Source of the DNA: Adineta vaga
Taxonomy: Eukaryota > Rotifera
Direction of reading: 5' to 3'
Length of the DNA stretch: 64,000 nt
Assembly: GCA_021613535.1 (NCBI GenBank)
Contig: CP075493.1
Span: forward strand, 3,596,001-3,660,000
Position 1 is the stretch's first letter, and each line of letters begins with the position of its first letter. Positions 1 to 12,449 of the stretch are shown here, piece after piece. The notes below the pieces were generated by a model. That model was given only the letters and a program-made list of their open reading frames with translations, was not told the DNA's origin and searched no databases. The position numbers and the translations under genes are program-made.

Positions 1-38
1 CGAAATCTATCTAATATTTTCAAAAAACAAAACTTTAC

Positions 39-2048
39 TTCGTCTTCGTCGCTCTTCCTCTTCTTCTTCTTCAAGTCTTTTTCGTCTTCGTCGTTCTTCT
101 TCATTTTCTTCCTCTAATCTTCGTTTTCGTTCTTCTTCTTCTTCTCGTTTTCGTCGTTCTTCTTCTTCCTCTAATTTTCGTCGTCGTTCCTCTTCTTCTT
201 CTCTTCGTTTTCGATCTTCATCCTTTTCACGTCTTCGTCGCTCTTCTTCTTCTTCTTTTCGTCGTTGTCGCTCTAAATCTTCGATTTGTCGTAGACGATC
301 CGCTTCAGCACGTCTTCGTAGTCGTTCCGCATCTTCTTCTTTTCGTAATCGTTCGATTTCCTCACGTTTTTTCAAACGTTCTGCCTCATCTTCATTTCGT
401 TGTCGTGCTAATTCGTCTTGTCGTCGTCTTCGTTCCGCTTCATCGGCTTGTCGTTGTCGTTCTAATTCTTCTTCTCTTCGTTTTCTTTCAGCTTCTTCTT
501 CTAATAATAATAATCGTCGACGTTCTGCCTCTTCTTCTTGTTGTTTTCGTAAAGCTTCCTCTGCTAATTGTCTAGCCAGTTGTTGTTCATATTGCAACTG
601 CTTAAGACGTTCACGTTCTTCTTCAGCTCTACGTCGTGCTAATTCTGCACATCTCGTAAACGTTTTTCTTCGATTTGTTGTAATAAATCTTGTCGATATC
701 TTTCTTGACGTCTGACTTGTTCTTCGGTTTTAAATGTACCATAGATGCCATTGAATATTGATCCACGTGCATAAGTTGGTGACGGTGGACGATTCTGAAA
801 AAGAACGATTTCTGTTGCATTGAAATAAAACATATTTTGTTTAAACGAAAAAAAGGAGAAATCAAGTACTAAAACGATAAAAGATTATATTCAATTACTG
901 GATCTCGTGGTGTTCGAGGTGATTGAAATTGTTGTGGCTCTGGTGCTCTTCTTGTTGTTGTACTGAAGTTTTCTGTACTTCTTGTTGTTTGTTGACCTAT
1001 TTGTAAATTATCAATCGGCCGTGGAGTCATTTGTTTAATTGGTATAGTCATATTAGATGTACCACCATTGACAATGACACGTCCACCAGTATGTGGAACA
1101 GGTGGTCGCTCAAGAATTTGAGCTAATTCATAATCAACAGCTACTCGTTGATTTAATCGTTCGGCAAGTAATGCATTTAATGCATTTAAATCTTGAGTAT
1201 ATCGTGCACGTGTTTCACTTGTTGAATTATGAACCGTGAGTTTTCGACTTTCTAAAAATTGAAAATAATATCTTTTTTACGATGATAGAAAATCTAAGAC
1301 TATACCAGTTTCTAATTGTCTAATTCGTGCTTCTAATTCATAAATTTGTTCATATAATTCTAAAATATATTCTTCACGATCACGAATATATTGTTCACTA
1401 TGTTGTTGTACTAAACGTGCTCGTGCTCGATTCCCTGCTAATTCAGATGTTACTGTTGATGATAAATCATTCATACTATGAACATTATGTATACTTGTAC
1501 CGGACGAAACATCACTCATACTTTGAGAATTCTGCATTCCTCTCGATGATGAAATATCATTCATACTATGAGCATTGTGTATTTTGCGTTGATCTTGAGA
1601 TCCACCGATAGTTTGTCCTTGTTGAAATTGTACACGTCGCGTAACATTACCACGTGGTGTATTCATCTGTTGAGCTTTTCTTCTTGCCATATTATGTAGT
1701 GATTGTAAATATTCATTATATTCACGTTTTAAATCATTATTTAGACGAGCACGTACTTGATCATGTTGACCGAAACGATCGAAAAAAGCGAAATAACTTT
1801 TCGTTTGTTCATCTGTTGAAAATGGTTGTTCTTGTTGATATTCCATTGTAGAATTGTTAGGGAAATAGGAAGATTGTTGAAATTGAAAATAAGATGATCC
1901 ATCACCAAATGGTTCTTCCTTATTATTTGATTGATTACTTGGTTGACCTGCGGTAGGCGGAGGAGGTGGATGAGGCGAAAGCGGGGGTTACCATTGCTTG
2001 TGGTTCTTGCTGTTGATTTCCCTGTGGTCGACCTGACGGTTTGTTCAT
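39..2048 (-). CDS. Coiled-coil protein, CSPP1-like (partial, two apparent frameshifts)
   Basis: Three exons are visible on the minus strand (2048-1306, 1251-899, 794-39); a good donor at 38-37 shows the gene continues beyond the window. The N-terminal part is Gln/Pro-rich and carries a motif RLNNDLKREYNEYLQSL. The middle is a mixed coiled coil. The last exon is an almost uninterrupted Glu/Arg charged helix of about 200 residues, preceded by FKTEEQVRRQERYRQDLL. The REYNEYL-type motif and the QERYRQDLLQQIEEK motif recall the centrosome/spindle-pole protein CSPP1, which acts at centrosomes and cilia, but low-complexity coiled coils can mislead. Two single-base disruptions are needed to read it through: one extra base in the C5 run at 1983-1987 (G5 on plus) and one missing base near 645-650. 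I favour sequencing error over a pseudogene because codon structure is intact on both sides. Start ATG at 2048 is the first in-frame Met. Confidence 0.55.
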
Positions 2049-3979
2049 TCTAGACCTCTCATTCTCAATAAAGTGGTCAATATCTTGTGAAGCAGTGGTC
2101 ATTACGATTGTTGTCTTTCCTATGTATGCATGACCGATGTCGAGTTGATGATGCCGATAAACAATTTAGAATGGTAAGAAATTTTTAAATTCTGTCGTAG
2201 ATTACAGTTAAAAACATATTCACCTTTTGTCTCTTGAAAATCAATCATATTACCTTGGATACGAAAAAGAAAAGCAATTCAAAAGAAAAAAAAAAGAAAG
2301 TTTTAAAAGTAAATGGTAATTATCGCATTCTACAGGAAAGAAATAGATAAACATCATAATATTGATTTTAAATCCTCGTCGAAAAGTTTTTTACTTAGTT
2401 CAAAATAATAAAAAACGTAGAGAATGATCTGTATTTTCATATGCTAATTGTATTTTTTGACAGGTATTTATTTTATTCTTGAATTGAGTCAAGTGATTAT
2501 AGAGAACGAAAAGTTTATTACAATCAGAATTTAAGATAAGATGGGTGTGGATAGAAATCTTCGATCATCAAGAATAATCTATATCCTATATAACTTGATC
2601 AGACAAAGCAGTATATTAGAAAGATTATTTCTAATCTCGATTGAATGATAATGAACGTTAGATCAATGAATTATTTTAGTGTTCATTTAATGATTTAATT
2701 TATCGTCATCGAATTCGAAGGTATGTTATATTCAAATCAATAGATGTCACTAGTGTTTATCCGGATAATTGTCAATCATTACAACGTCATCGATTAAATT
2801 TTCTTTCTTTTCGAATATTTTCAATAATAAAATCTCAATGGAGGATATTTCATATCATTCTAATTGCTTAAAAATACCCATTGGTCACACCTTCATTTTA
2901 ACTTTGTTTATTTTATTTCATAATAGATCTCTTTATTTTCATTATTTTAACACTGTTTGTATGTCAACAGCGAATTAGTTTTAATATAATTATTTATTTG
3001 ATATCAAGTAAGTGTTTATCTTGAAATCAAGGAAATTTATTTTTATCCATGTACAGATTAATGATTATTTTGCGAAGAGAATTATCAAAGAATTGACCAT
3101 TGATGATGCAGTAAAAGGTTTGAGATAACTAATACAATCGTTGATTCTTTAATGCATCTTTTTGTTTATAATTCTGCCGCTGTTCTTGAATGTTTTGATC
3201 GTGCAGGCATATGTAAACAGAAGATAAAGATGTAAAATTAAAATGCGACTTTGTGCGAGAGGTACCATTCGAAAAGCTTTATCGATGGTGACTTTGAAAA
3301 GACGCGATAGAACTATTGCAACGATGGTATTATTTTATCAATAACTGAAAACAAAATCGATCTATTCTGAGGTCAATTCTTATCGAGAATTCATAACAAC
3401 GAAGAGTGTATTTTTCTCTATAACACATTGACCAAATGTTTTGTCAAGGTCATTTCGTATATAGTTTGACAGTTTATTTAATATGTTTTCATATATTTGT
3501 TTTCTATTTGCAAAGAAAAAGAACAAAACTGTAATATGTATTGTCAATAATATATACATAACGAGTTTCTTTCTATCATATAGACAAAGACAGTGTCGAT
3601 AGATCGACATGCAATAGAAAAAAAAGGCAGAGAGATGAAATGGTATCGATGATAAACATTATCTTTCTCAACAAATTTTAACATCAAAGTAAATCAATAC
3701 ATAACAAACATCCCATTGTTCAATAAATCACGCATTGAATGCGTGTTATATATTTAACTAAACATTTCTTTTAAAGTTAGTCTTGTAGATTTCTTTTTCT
3801 CTTTCATTTGTTTGTCTTATCTCTCGGCTTTTTTCTTTCGTTCTTACGTTAACTGAATCAATAAGACATACCAGTAGTATATCACGCATCAAGTGCATGA
3901 TCAGTTAGCAATGGCATTGATAATAATAAGAAGAAGAATAGTCATAAACATCGTTTCAAAATATTTCATTGTCTTTTAG
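2049..3979. other. Divergent intergenic region, CSPP1-like / HNF4
   Basis: About 1.9 kb of AT-rich DNA between two divergently transcribed genes. I see no coding potential beyond short chance ORFs. It probably holds both 5' ends, including the missing first exon of the nuclear receptor, which I could not place. Confidence 0.4.
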
Positions 3980-6478
3980 TGCAACGTGCGGTAATCAATA
4001 GTGAATTTGACGAACGAGTAACAATTATAAAGTGTGAAAATAATGAGGATTGTCTTGAACATGATATGCAACGAATATCAACAACGATGGCGTTAGGAAT
4101 AAATTCAATGAATAATAATACATTTGGAAGTAATAATGAATTACTAGATTGTGTTGTTTGTGGAGATCGTGCAACAGGTAAATCAATGGAAAACAAAACA
4201 TATTTCATTCTTACATTTTACTTTAGGTAAACATTATGGAGCGATATCATGTGATGGTTGTAAAGGATTTTTTCGACGAAGTGTGAGAAAAACTCCAACT
4301 TATGAATGTCGACATCAAAATAGTTGTACGATTGATAAAGATAAACGAAATCAATGTCGACATTGTCGATGGAAGTATGGAATATAGTTTTTGTCAATCT
4401 ATTTTTTTTTATTTTGAAATAAATTCACTTATTGTAGAAAATGTATTCGAATGGGTATGAAAAAAGATGGTAAGAATTTTGTTTGTTTTGCATATAGAAG
4501 ATAAAATGTTTTCGATTCAAATATTTTTAGCTGTACAAAAAGAAAGAGATCGTCTTGGACGATCAAGTACAATCAAATCTTTAAAACGTGTTAATACTAA
4601 TTATGAAGATGACGATGATGATCTTAGTATTATGGCACTCTTAAGAGCAGAACTAACAGCAAAAGAAGTATGAAACAAATTTATAAAAGTTTTTTTTGTT
4701 GTATGAAAGAAAAAGCTTTTCTTGTCGTTTGTAGTATATTGGACGCCATATTCAACTAGATCGATATCCCTCGAATACAGAACGTGTACAAGCAACTTTA
4801 GAGACAATTGGTATATCAATGAATTATCAACTTCGAAGTTTAATCGAATGGGCCAAAGATCTCAAGGGTTTCATTGATTTATCTGATAATGATAAAGTAA
4901 TTTGATTTGATCATAAGACGAAAAGAATGAAAAGAAAATTTCAATGAAATTTATTTAGATTGCACTTTTACGTGGTCATACAGGTGAAAATCTGGTCTTA
5001 GGTGTTGCTTGTCGTTCATTAAACTGTGATGATTATTTACTTCTTGGTAATCATTATGTTATTCCTCGTTTAACATCTGATCCTGGTTTGACACGTGCAG
5101 CAGGAAGAATTCTTAATGAAATTGTTAAACCATTAAAAGATATTCAATTAGATGAAAAAGAATATGCTTGTTTAAAAGCAATTGTTTTCTTCGATAATGG
5201 TTTGTATTTTATCGACAAATGAAGAGATCGAAGAAGAAAAACTCTTATCATTTCATTTATTCTTTGTAGATAACAAATCACTCGCAGATCCAATGCGTGT
5301 AAAAGAATTACGTAAACGTGTTCAAGTTAATCTTGAAACTTATATAAATCAACAAAAACCAGTCATGCGTGGACGATTTGGTGAATTATTATTATTACTT
5401 CCACCTTTACAAAATATAGCTCGTCTTATGGTGGATCTTGTTGCACGTTACAATCAAGATACAAAACAAGTAGATGATCTTATCAATGAAATGCTTTTAA
5501 GTAAGTCATAAGCGAAAATGAAAAACAAAGACGTGTTGTTGTTGTTTTTTCCCCTCGCATTTGATCGAAAGAAATAAGTTTATCGCAAAAAATTGTAGTT
5601 TCGTAAGTTCAGATAGATATCGTGATGATTGTCAAGATTCAATGATAACGACAACAACAAATACAATTCAGATGATAACAACAACGACATCATCACCGAG
5701 TAATTCAAGTAAGAATGATGATATGATATATAAATCTATTAACATAAACACAATCCATAATACAATGCACGTTCGAAACTAATGATTCCTTTCTTTTTTT
5801 GCATGTTTGTATGTTTTTTTTATCAAAATATGAAAGAGTATTGTTACTGTTTTTAGCTAACATATAATTATTAAACATTCTAGAAATAACTTTTGACATT
5901 CTTATTCTGTTTTTTTTATATATTTAGTTTCAAAAGAAAATGATCTTGATTCCAATGGTTCATCACTTGATACCGATATGGAAGATAGTACATCCCAATC
6001 ACAAGATAGTCAACAATATCCTGATCCATCTTTAGCAACACCCGTTCCAACTTCAATTATGTTTCATCCTCATGATATCTCCCATATTCAACTTTTACAA
6101 ATGAATTCAATTATCGATCCAAATTTAAATCATCATAATACTACTTTAGTTTCAAATTCAATTAATACTGATCTACATGATTATCATCATGGGCAAATTT
6201 TACAATTTTTGACGGATTCATCCACTGATCGATTACGAACAGTTAAACGTTCAAAAGCGATTACAACTCCTGTTTCATCATCAACCAATGATCCTAATGG
6301 TGATATGAATTTCTTATGTGAACTCGTTACTCCACCAGCTAATCAACGACAATTACATTTTTCGAATATTCTGTCCGATAATGATTGGCATAGTCGAATA
6401 GGATTAACGAATCCAACATCATCACATCCGATTGATACATCCAAACACATACATGAACAACGAAATATTCTACAATAA
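3980..6478 (+). CDS. HNF4: Nuclear receptor of the HNF4 (NR2A) family
   Basis: Ligand-regulated transcription factor. Nine exons: 3980-4177, 4227-4374, 4438-4469, 4531-4667, 4735-4896, 4959-5199, 5270-5500, 5613-5708, 5928-6478. From the in-frame ATG at 4066 they sum to 569 codons plus stop. The DNA-binding domain starts at [14 protein letters not shown], with P-box CDGCKG and a second zinc finger ending [12 protein letters not shown]; the hinge has [12 protein letters not shown], as in HNF4. The ligand-binding domain shows the family signature ([41 protein letters not shown]) and ends with an AF-2-like helix DLINEMLL. A Thr/Ser-rich insert and a long His/Asn/Ser-rich tail follow. The first listed exon opens with a splice acceptor (TTTTAG at 3974-3979), so an upstream non-coding or short coding exon probably exists and the true start is uncertain. 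Confidence 0.9.
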
Positions 6479-7171
6479 GATTTTATATCATCATGTACAT
6501 CTTTATTTATATGTACAAAAAAAAACAGAGTCAATCTTTCTCATGTTCCTTTCTTTTGTTCTCATCTGTCTTTCTACGATATCGTCATCATTATAAGAAA
6601 ACAAAAACAAGCAATAAGATACTTTTTAAACAGTTATATATTTGTTGAGTTTTGTTTTTTCTTCTTCATCTTTTTATTGTCAACATTATTATTATTATTA
6701 TTATTATTATCTTTTTTTCGTATTTGGATTTTTTAGGCAGATTTATTAGAGTGTGAGCGTTGTATTTTTTATTTACGTATATGTGTAAAGACGATTTGAT
6801 TTCATATCATGGGTATCTGCTTCATCAGTGTATATTTATAGACTTAAAAGAGAATCAAGATACACAATTTATCTGTATAAATGAAAGATTTAGAAAAAAA
6901 ACAGGAGAAAAGTGTGTGAATTCACACAAGTATTGATCATATTTGTCTTCTATTTAGTTCAAAACATGGAGAACAAGCAAAAGAAAAAATACAAGCGTTG
7001 TCCTTCTATCCTTCCTCAAACTATACATTCATCGTCGGCGATGATTTTTTTTCATTGTACGATGGTCAAACATACCTTCGTCTCATTTTTCTTCTTCTCT
7101 GTCATTCGTACATTCGTTGTTGACCCTTTCCTTCACATTGGCTATAATTCGTTGATTATCTTTTACAGAAC
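6479..7171. other. 3' UTR / intergenic, with (ATT)n run
   Basis: The 3' flank of HNF4 contains an (ATT)n trinucleotide run at about 6684-6710. No gene is seen until the acceptor TTTTACAG at 7161-7168. Confidence 0.5.
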
Positions 7172-7802
7172 ATGACTTGTTTCAAGGTCATCGAAGGTAT
7201 TTTCTATTGATTTGACTATTTTTTTCACTAGGAAATATCTTTATTTAGGACTTTTTCTATTTCATCTAATACTTGTCTGTTATGGTCAGTTTTTAACACC
7301 AGATCAACTACGAGAACAATATGAACTTGGTTATGGAGCACGAACGCATTATGAAATGTCCGGTAGTCGACGAACAGATATGTTCAATCGTATGAATCCT
7401 GATTACTTACTTCGAGGTTATCCATTTCGTTTTCGCTAACAAGAAAAGAAACATATATATTTTTCTATCTTTGAAATAGGTTTCTTTCCATTCTGGTCAA
7501 TGGTACTCATTGGTTTTGCACTCGTCTTTTTGATCTTAGCCGTTTTTGGTTTGATCGGTTATATGTTAGGCTGTCGTCGGCCAACATTAGAAGAACTATA
7601 TGCCGATGAATTTGATCAATTAACTCCAGATGATGAATTTCTATTAGGTGGAGGAGGTCTTTCTCATCTGAATGATACAAAAATTTCCATGCCAATTTCG
7701 TCAAACGGATATTTTGATATTCAACCAAAAGAGTTTCGTTATGAACCATTGCCACCAATTGAACGAACACGTATAGGACAAAGTCATGAAGATATGGTGT
7801 AA
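7172..7802 (+). CDS. Small single-pass membrane protein, unknown family
   Basis: Three exons (7172-7196, 7249-7428, 7480-7802) give exactly 175 codons plus stop. The spliced N-terminus reads MTCFKVIEGLFLFHLILVCYG, a plausible signal peptide. A luminal or extracellular stretch of about 45 residues follows, rich in Arg/Tyr (EQYELGYGARTHYEMSGSRR). One hydrophobic segment from MVLIGFALVFLILAVFGLIG ends at a Cys-Arg-Arg stop-transfer, and the tail is acidic and cytoplasmic (YADEFDQLTPDDEFLLGGGG). This is a type I topology. I do not recognise the family. An acceptor TTTTACAG ends three bases before the ATG, which suggests either a 5' UTR intron or a spliced-leader site. The start is chosen because the 52-nt first intron closes the frame. 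Confidence 0.7.
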
Positions 7803-8095
7803 ATCAATTGTTAATTAATTTTATCATTTTGTAAAAAAAAATAAATACGTGCATAATCTTTGAAATTATTTACGAAGCAAAAAAGTTGAATGTTCGAAAT
7901 GCGTCATATAACGACCTCAAATGAGTTCAATTCAAGTTTGAATGCTTATTTATGAGAATAAGGAAAAATATGAATAGATTAATTGAATTTTATTTTAAAT
8001 CAATTCTCACAAATTCTTTATGAACTTTGCATTCACACTTTATCAATTCATAAATATAAATAGTTCTTTCGAAATTAAAAAATTTCTTTTCTTTC

Positions 8096-8713
8096 TTAGT
8101 TGAATCCTGTTATTTGTGGATATTGCGTTGGTTGTCTTGTTGGTGGTTGTAATTCTTTAACTACTTTACAAGGATTTCCAACAGCTACAACATTTGCTGG
8201 TATATCCTTAACAACAACACTACCAGCACCAATAACACTATTATCACCAATGGTTACACCAGCAACAATAATAGCACCACCTCCAATCCATACATTATTT
8301 CCAATGCGAATAGATTTTCCATATTCGACTGCAGAAAGTCGTTGTTGAGGATCAGTTGGATGTGTAGCACCATAAAATTTCACATCCGGACCTATCAATA
8401 CAAAATCTCCCACATAAACTGGACAAATATCTAGTATAACTAAATTATAATTTGCAAATGAATTTTCACCCCAATAAATATTATAACCATAATCACATTG
8501 AAATGGTCTTTCAATAACTGAATTTGTTCCAAATTTACCAAATATTTTTTGTAACATTTCATTTCGTTTTTTCTCTTCACTTGGACGAGTAGAATTATAT
8601 TCATAAATGAAATCTTTACAAATGGCCCGTTCATTTAATAATTCTGGCGTAAATGCATTATATAATTCGCCAGCAAGCATTTTCTCTTTCTCACTACGTG
8701 TATCAGTCGACAT
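8096..8713 (-). CDS. Maltose/galactoside O-acetyltransferase (LbH hexapeptide family), intronless, HGT candidate
   Basis: Cytosolic acetyl-CoA-dependent sugar O-acetyltransferase of the Maa/LacA/NodL family, 205 residues, about the usual family length. The N-terminal Mac domain begins STDTRSEKEKMLAGELYNA. The left-handed beta-helix carries hexapeptide repeats such as IRIGNNVWIGGGAIIVAG and VTIGDNSVIGAGSVV. The FQCDYGYNI motif and the catalytic His (YGATHP, His118) are present, followed by the NP-x-K-V-V-K end motif. The gene has no intron although every neighbour is intron-rich, and the family is bacterial/fungal rather than metazoan, so horizontal acquisition is likely; bdelloids are known for many such genes. 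A TTTTAG acceptor (minus strand, 8734-8733) lies 20 nt before the ATG, so the gene has probably gained a host-type 5' splice site. Confidence 0.92.
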   Translation of the reverse strand: MSTDTRSEKEKMLAGELYNAFTPELLNERAICKDFIYEYNSTRPSEEKKRNEMLQKIFGKFGTNSVIERPFQCDYGYNIYWGENSFANYNLVILDICPVYVGDFVLIGPDVKFYGATHPTDPQQRLSAVEYGKSIRIGNNVWIGGGAIIVAGVTIGDNSVIGAGSVVVKDIPANVVAVGNPCKVVKELQPPTRQPTQYPQITGFN

Positions 8714-9584
8714 CGGACAAATTTAAATCAATCTAAAATCATACAGAAAAATATTTAAAATACTCTATGTCTCTCGACATAAGTGTTATTGACCTACAAA
8801 AAGACATAAAAGTTCTATTTATACTGATTCAAACAAAAAATATGTACGTGTGGTGCAGTGCAAAATACAGATTGGAGGGTTAACAGAATCCAATCGATAT
8901 TTCATAAATATCTAAGTCGCTATTTTACTGTCATATGAAATTTGTATTTGTTGATACTTTCATTTGTTTTCTCACTCGTGTATATGAGGCAATGATTCAG
9001 ACTTGAAATGATTGTATTGTCTGCAAGGAAAAGGATCAATTATCATTGTAATTTCAATGAAGTTCTACAAGAAAATACTCGACAATGCACTAGTGCAATC
9101 TTTCGCTCATTATAGTTGCGTGATTCTTAGAATACATTTTTTATCATTGGTTCTCCGTAGATGAATCATATATGTTGTTCTTAGATTTTGTCACTGACGA
9201 TAACAACAACAACAACTCGATAGATGTTCGAATTTCTTTCTAAGAATATCGATAATTGACATTTCATTTACTTTATATAGCGTAAGAAAAGTATGATAAT
9301 GGAATTGGAATAAGTGTTTATGTAAGACGAACATAATATGGTAAAAAATTACTGACATAAGCTGAATTTAATGCAATAGCATTCTCTGTAAGAACATCTG
9401 ATCTAAGTTATAAAGATCAATTATATTCATATCACAATATTGTACAAACAATAACGATTGATTTATTAAAAACTCTTATTTGAACATGAAAACACGAATT
9501 TAATGTAACATTTTTTTGTATATTTCTTTTAAACAGAGAAAAAACCTCTCTATTATTTAAAACGTTTTATTTCTTTCTAATTTT
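8714..9584. other. Intergenic, no gene seen
   Basis: AT-rich spacer between the divergent acetyltransferase and lipid-kinase genes. I found no upstream exon encoding a PI3K C2 or Ras-binding domain here. Confidence 0.45.
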
Positions 9585-11008
9585 ATGTTTTTATCTCTTG
9601 TGAATAAAATAGATATGAACAATAATTCTTCCAATAATAAAAATGATGTTGATGATGAATCATCCAATATTGTTAATGTTCATGATCCATTCTTTCTCTG
9701 GGGTTTACTTGAACATTCTGATCAATCATTAATTCGCATATATGATACACTTTCTGACCCCGATCGTAGTCGACTATATTGGTCGTGTTATTATTACAAA
9801 CGTCTGCCAGTTTGCGAATATATTTTAAACAATTGTTCATTAGTTCGAACAGCCGATGAAGCAATTAAAAAGCTCTCTGAATTGACAAAACTTAATGGAA
9901 ATAATGAACCAGATTTGAAACAAATTCCCGTACCATTTATGTTACCAACATCACCAGATTTTGTTGTTAAAGAAGTACGTGATGGATCATTTATTCCATC
10001 TAAAGGCAAACCTTTGAAATTCACAGTTGTTAGTGAAGATAATCAAACAAAAACGTAAGAAAAAAATTGCTATTTATAAAGTTATTCAGATGATTATTGT
10101 AGATGCATTTATAAACATGGCGATGAATTATTACAAGATGCTCTATGTGTTAGTACAATGAAGGAAATAAATAGTATATTTGAAGAAGAAAATATTGATG
10201 CTGAAGTTGTTTTTTATGAAGTAAAGATAAGATTATTAATAAACGATATATATTGAACGTTGTAGGTTCTTCCTGTTGATAAAACTGAAGGGTTGATTGA
10301 ATGTGTTGAAAATGCACATTCATTTCGTGAATTTACAATGGCAGATGAAAACAATATTTCAAAATCTTCCGACGCATTGAAACAATTCGTTGAACAATCA
10401 CCAGAAAGACGAAAAAATCTAGTTCGAACATTTCTTGGTTTTGTTATTTCTGGAATTGTTTTCGACTTAGCCGATCGACATGGTAGAAAGTTCATATTTC
10501 GATGAAAAATTTGTTTGAATCTTTCATTTTGTATAGATGATAATATTATGATTACTGATGATGGTAAAATCTTACATATAGATTTTGGTTGTGCGTTTGG
10601 TCAGAAAACGAAACTAGAACGATTACTCGGTCTGTTTATGGACATTCCCAGTTCTCCATTTAGTGAAGATGTTTTTATTGGTAATTATTTTGATGAATGA
10701 ATTCGTCAGATCATTTCTTTTCTTTAGCAATCATCGGCCGAGAAGATGATAGTGAAATGATTACAAAACTATGGCAAACAATCAAAGATCGAATGTGGGT
10801 ATGTTTTAATGCAATTCGAATGCATATTAATCGATTTAAACCTGTTGGTGAAGATAATTACGAACATTTTTATGAACATTTAATGCTTGCAAAGACTGAT
10901 GAAGATGCTCGACAAGCCTTAGATGCTGAATTAGAAAAATGTTATAACAATCGATTCAATGCAGCACGTGCATTTTATTATAAAATTCAACAAAATATTG
11001 TCAGTTAA
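9585..11008 (+). CDS. Minimal phosphatidylinositol 3-/4-kinase-like lipid kinase
   Basis: Five exons (9585-10054, 10103-10220, 10266-10482, 10537-10680, 10728-11008) sum to 409 codons plus stop. A short helical (PIK-like) segment at the N-terminus (HDPFFLWGLLEHSDQSLIRI) leads into a PI3/PI4-kinase catalytic domain: ATP-binding Lys in CIYKHGDELLQD, catalytic loop DLADRHDDNIMI (family DRHNDN), and metal-binding HIDFGCAFG. It should phosphorylate inositol lipids at a membrane. Known PI3Ks of classes I-III are about 800-1,800 residues with C2 and, in class I, Ras- and adaptor-binding domains. None is encoded here or in the 870 bp upstream. The exact class is unclear. The preceding conserved Gly of the catalytic loop (usually GDRH) is Ala here. 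Confidence 0.8.
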
Positions 11009-12418
11009 AAATGTATTCGTTTTTTTTTAATCTTACTCATGTATTTAATCCTGCAATGATAGATTTATAATAAAAAGAACAAATACATATGTTTGTTTTC
11101 ATTTAATCTAAATAAGTAGAAAATTTCCTATCTATTTCGAAAAACTTTTTGTTTCATTAACTGTATGGCCGATGAATAATTGATCGTATTCATTTTAAAA
11201 ATTAATCAAAAGTAAGCATGTGATATTTTCATAAGTAAAGAAAAATATCATGATTAAAAAACATCACGCAACAACTTTTTATAAACTCTTCTTTTGGATC
11301 AGTTACTTTGAAAACATTCTGTTCGCTTTTCAATCACTATAGCAATGTTGTAAGAATTGTTTTTCTTCTAAAGTATATAAAAAATACAATCTCGTATTTA
11401 TTTACTAACAAACAGAAACCTTTCAATTGAGAAAAATATGAACTTAGATGACAAATGCAGATTTTGAAAGATAGTTCTTTATGTAATTCATGAGATAGTT
11501 CTAGCCGAAGTATACTCGATTGTATTTTGTTTCTCTCTCTAAATCGAAGTGTTTTTGTTACGAAATATGAAATTTAATCCGTTAATGGAAAAGAAAAGTA
11601 TAAAGATTAATTCTCAACTAACAGCTGTTATTTTTTTTTTGTTTTAATAGAAAAAGATCGTTAATGATTAAGTGCTGTGAATTACTTTCTTGTTATTCTA
11701 TAGTTCAATTATTAAGAGAAAAGTACATCTCTTTTCCAAACAAAATATATAAGAAAAATAAAAGACTATATTACGCAGTTGGCAGAATCGAAAAGTATTC
11801 ATAATATTATAAAAAAACAACAACTAAGTACGTGAAAAAGATGAGAAGAGTTTTTCGATTGAAATAACTGCAATTATTCTAGTTCAATGATAATAGTAAG
11901 TAATAAGATCTTCACATGATAAGAGAAAACTTCTCTACCTTTCTTCTTTTATTCATCATTTTGGACTGAAAATTGACATAGAAATGTTGAAGTGTATGCA
12001 TTGAATTGATTTAATACGGAATAAATTTATTCGAAAAAGTTTTTATTAAAACTTGAAGATTTGAAATCATGATCATAAACTTGTTATCAGAAGAAAACAT
12101 ATCTTCTGTCTTTTATTGTCAATATCAAGATAGTTTTCATGATGAATTATATTCGAAGGTGAAACTAACGAAGAAAGCGAGTAAAATATTGATTGTTTAT
12201 TTTCTTAAAAGCTTTTTTTTAAACTAGTTTATTTCATCTGAAATACATCCAAGGTTGAAAATCTATCTTTTAAAACATACCATAACATTTTTTCATTTGA
12301 ATAATTACTTACCATCGATCATATTTCAGGTTTCTTCTTCATTTTGTTTGAAAAGTTCATTTCAATTATTGAAATCTAAATCAAATATTTCTTAGACATT
12401 CAAGGTCATCTAGATACA

Positions 12419-12449
<31 letters not shown>

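Noticed and set aside
7-597. Extremely Glu/Arg-rich ORF as a simple trinucleotide repeat
   Set aside because: The repeat is imperfect and codon-varied, and the frame continues from upstream exons of a coiled-coil gene, so it is treated as coding.
2769-2978. 69-residue plus ORF between CSPP1-like and HNF4 as a first exon of HNF4
   Set aside because: No resemblance to HNF4 N-termini and no supported donor; AT-rich chance ORF.
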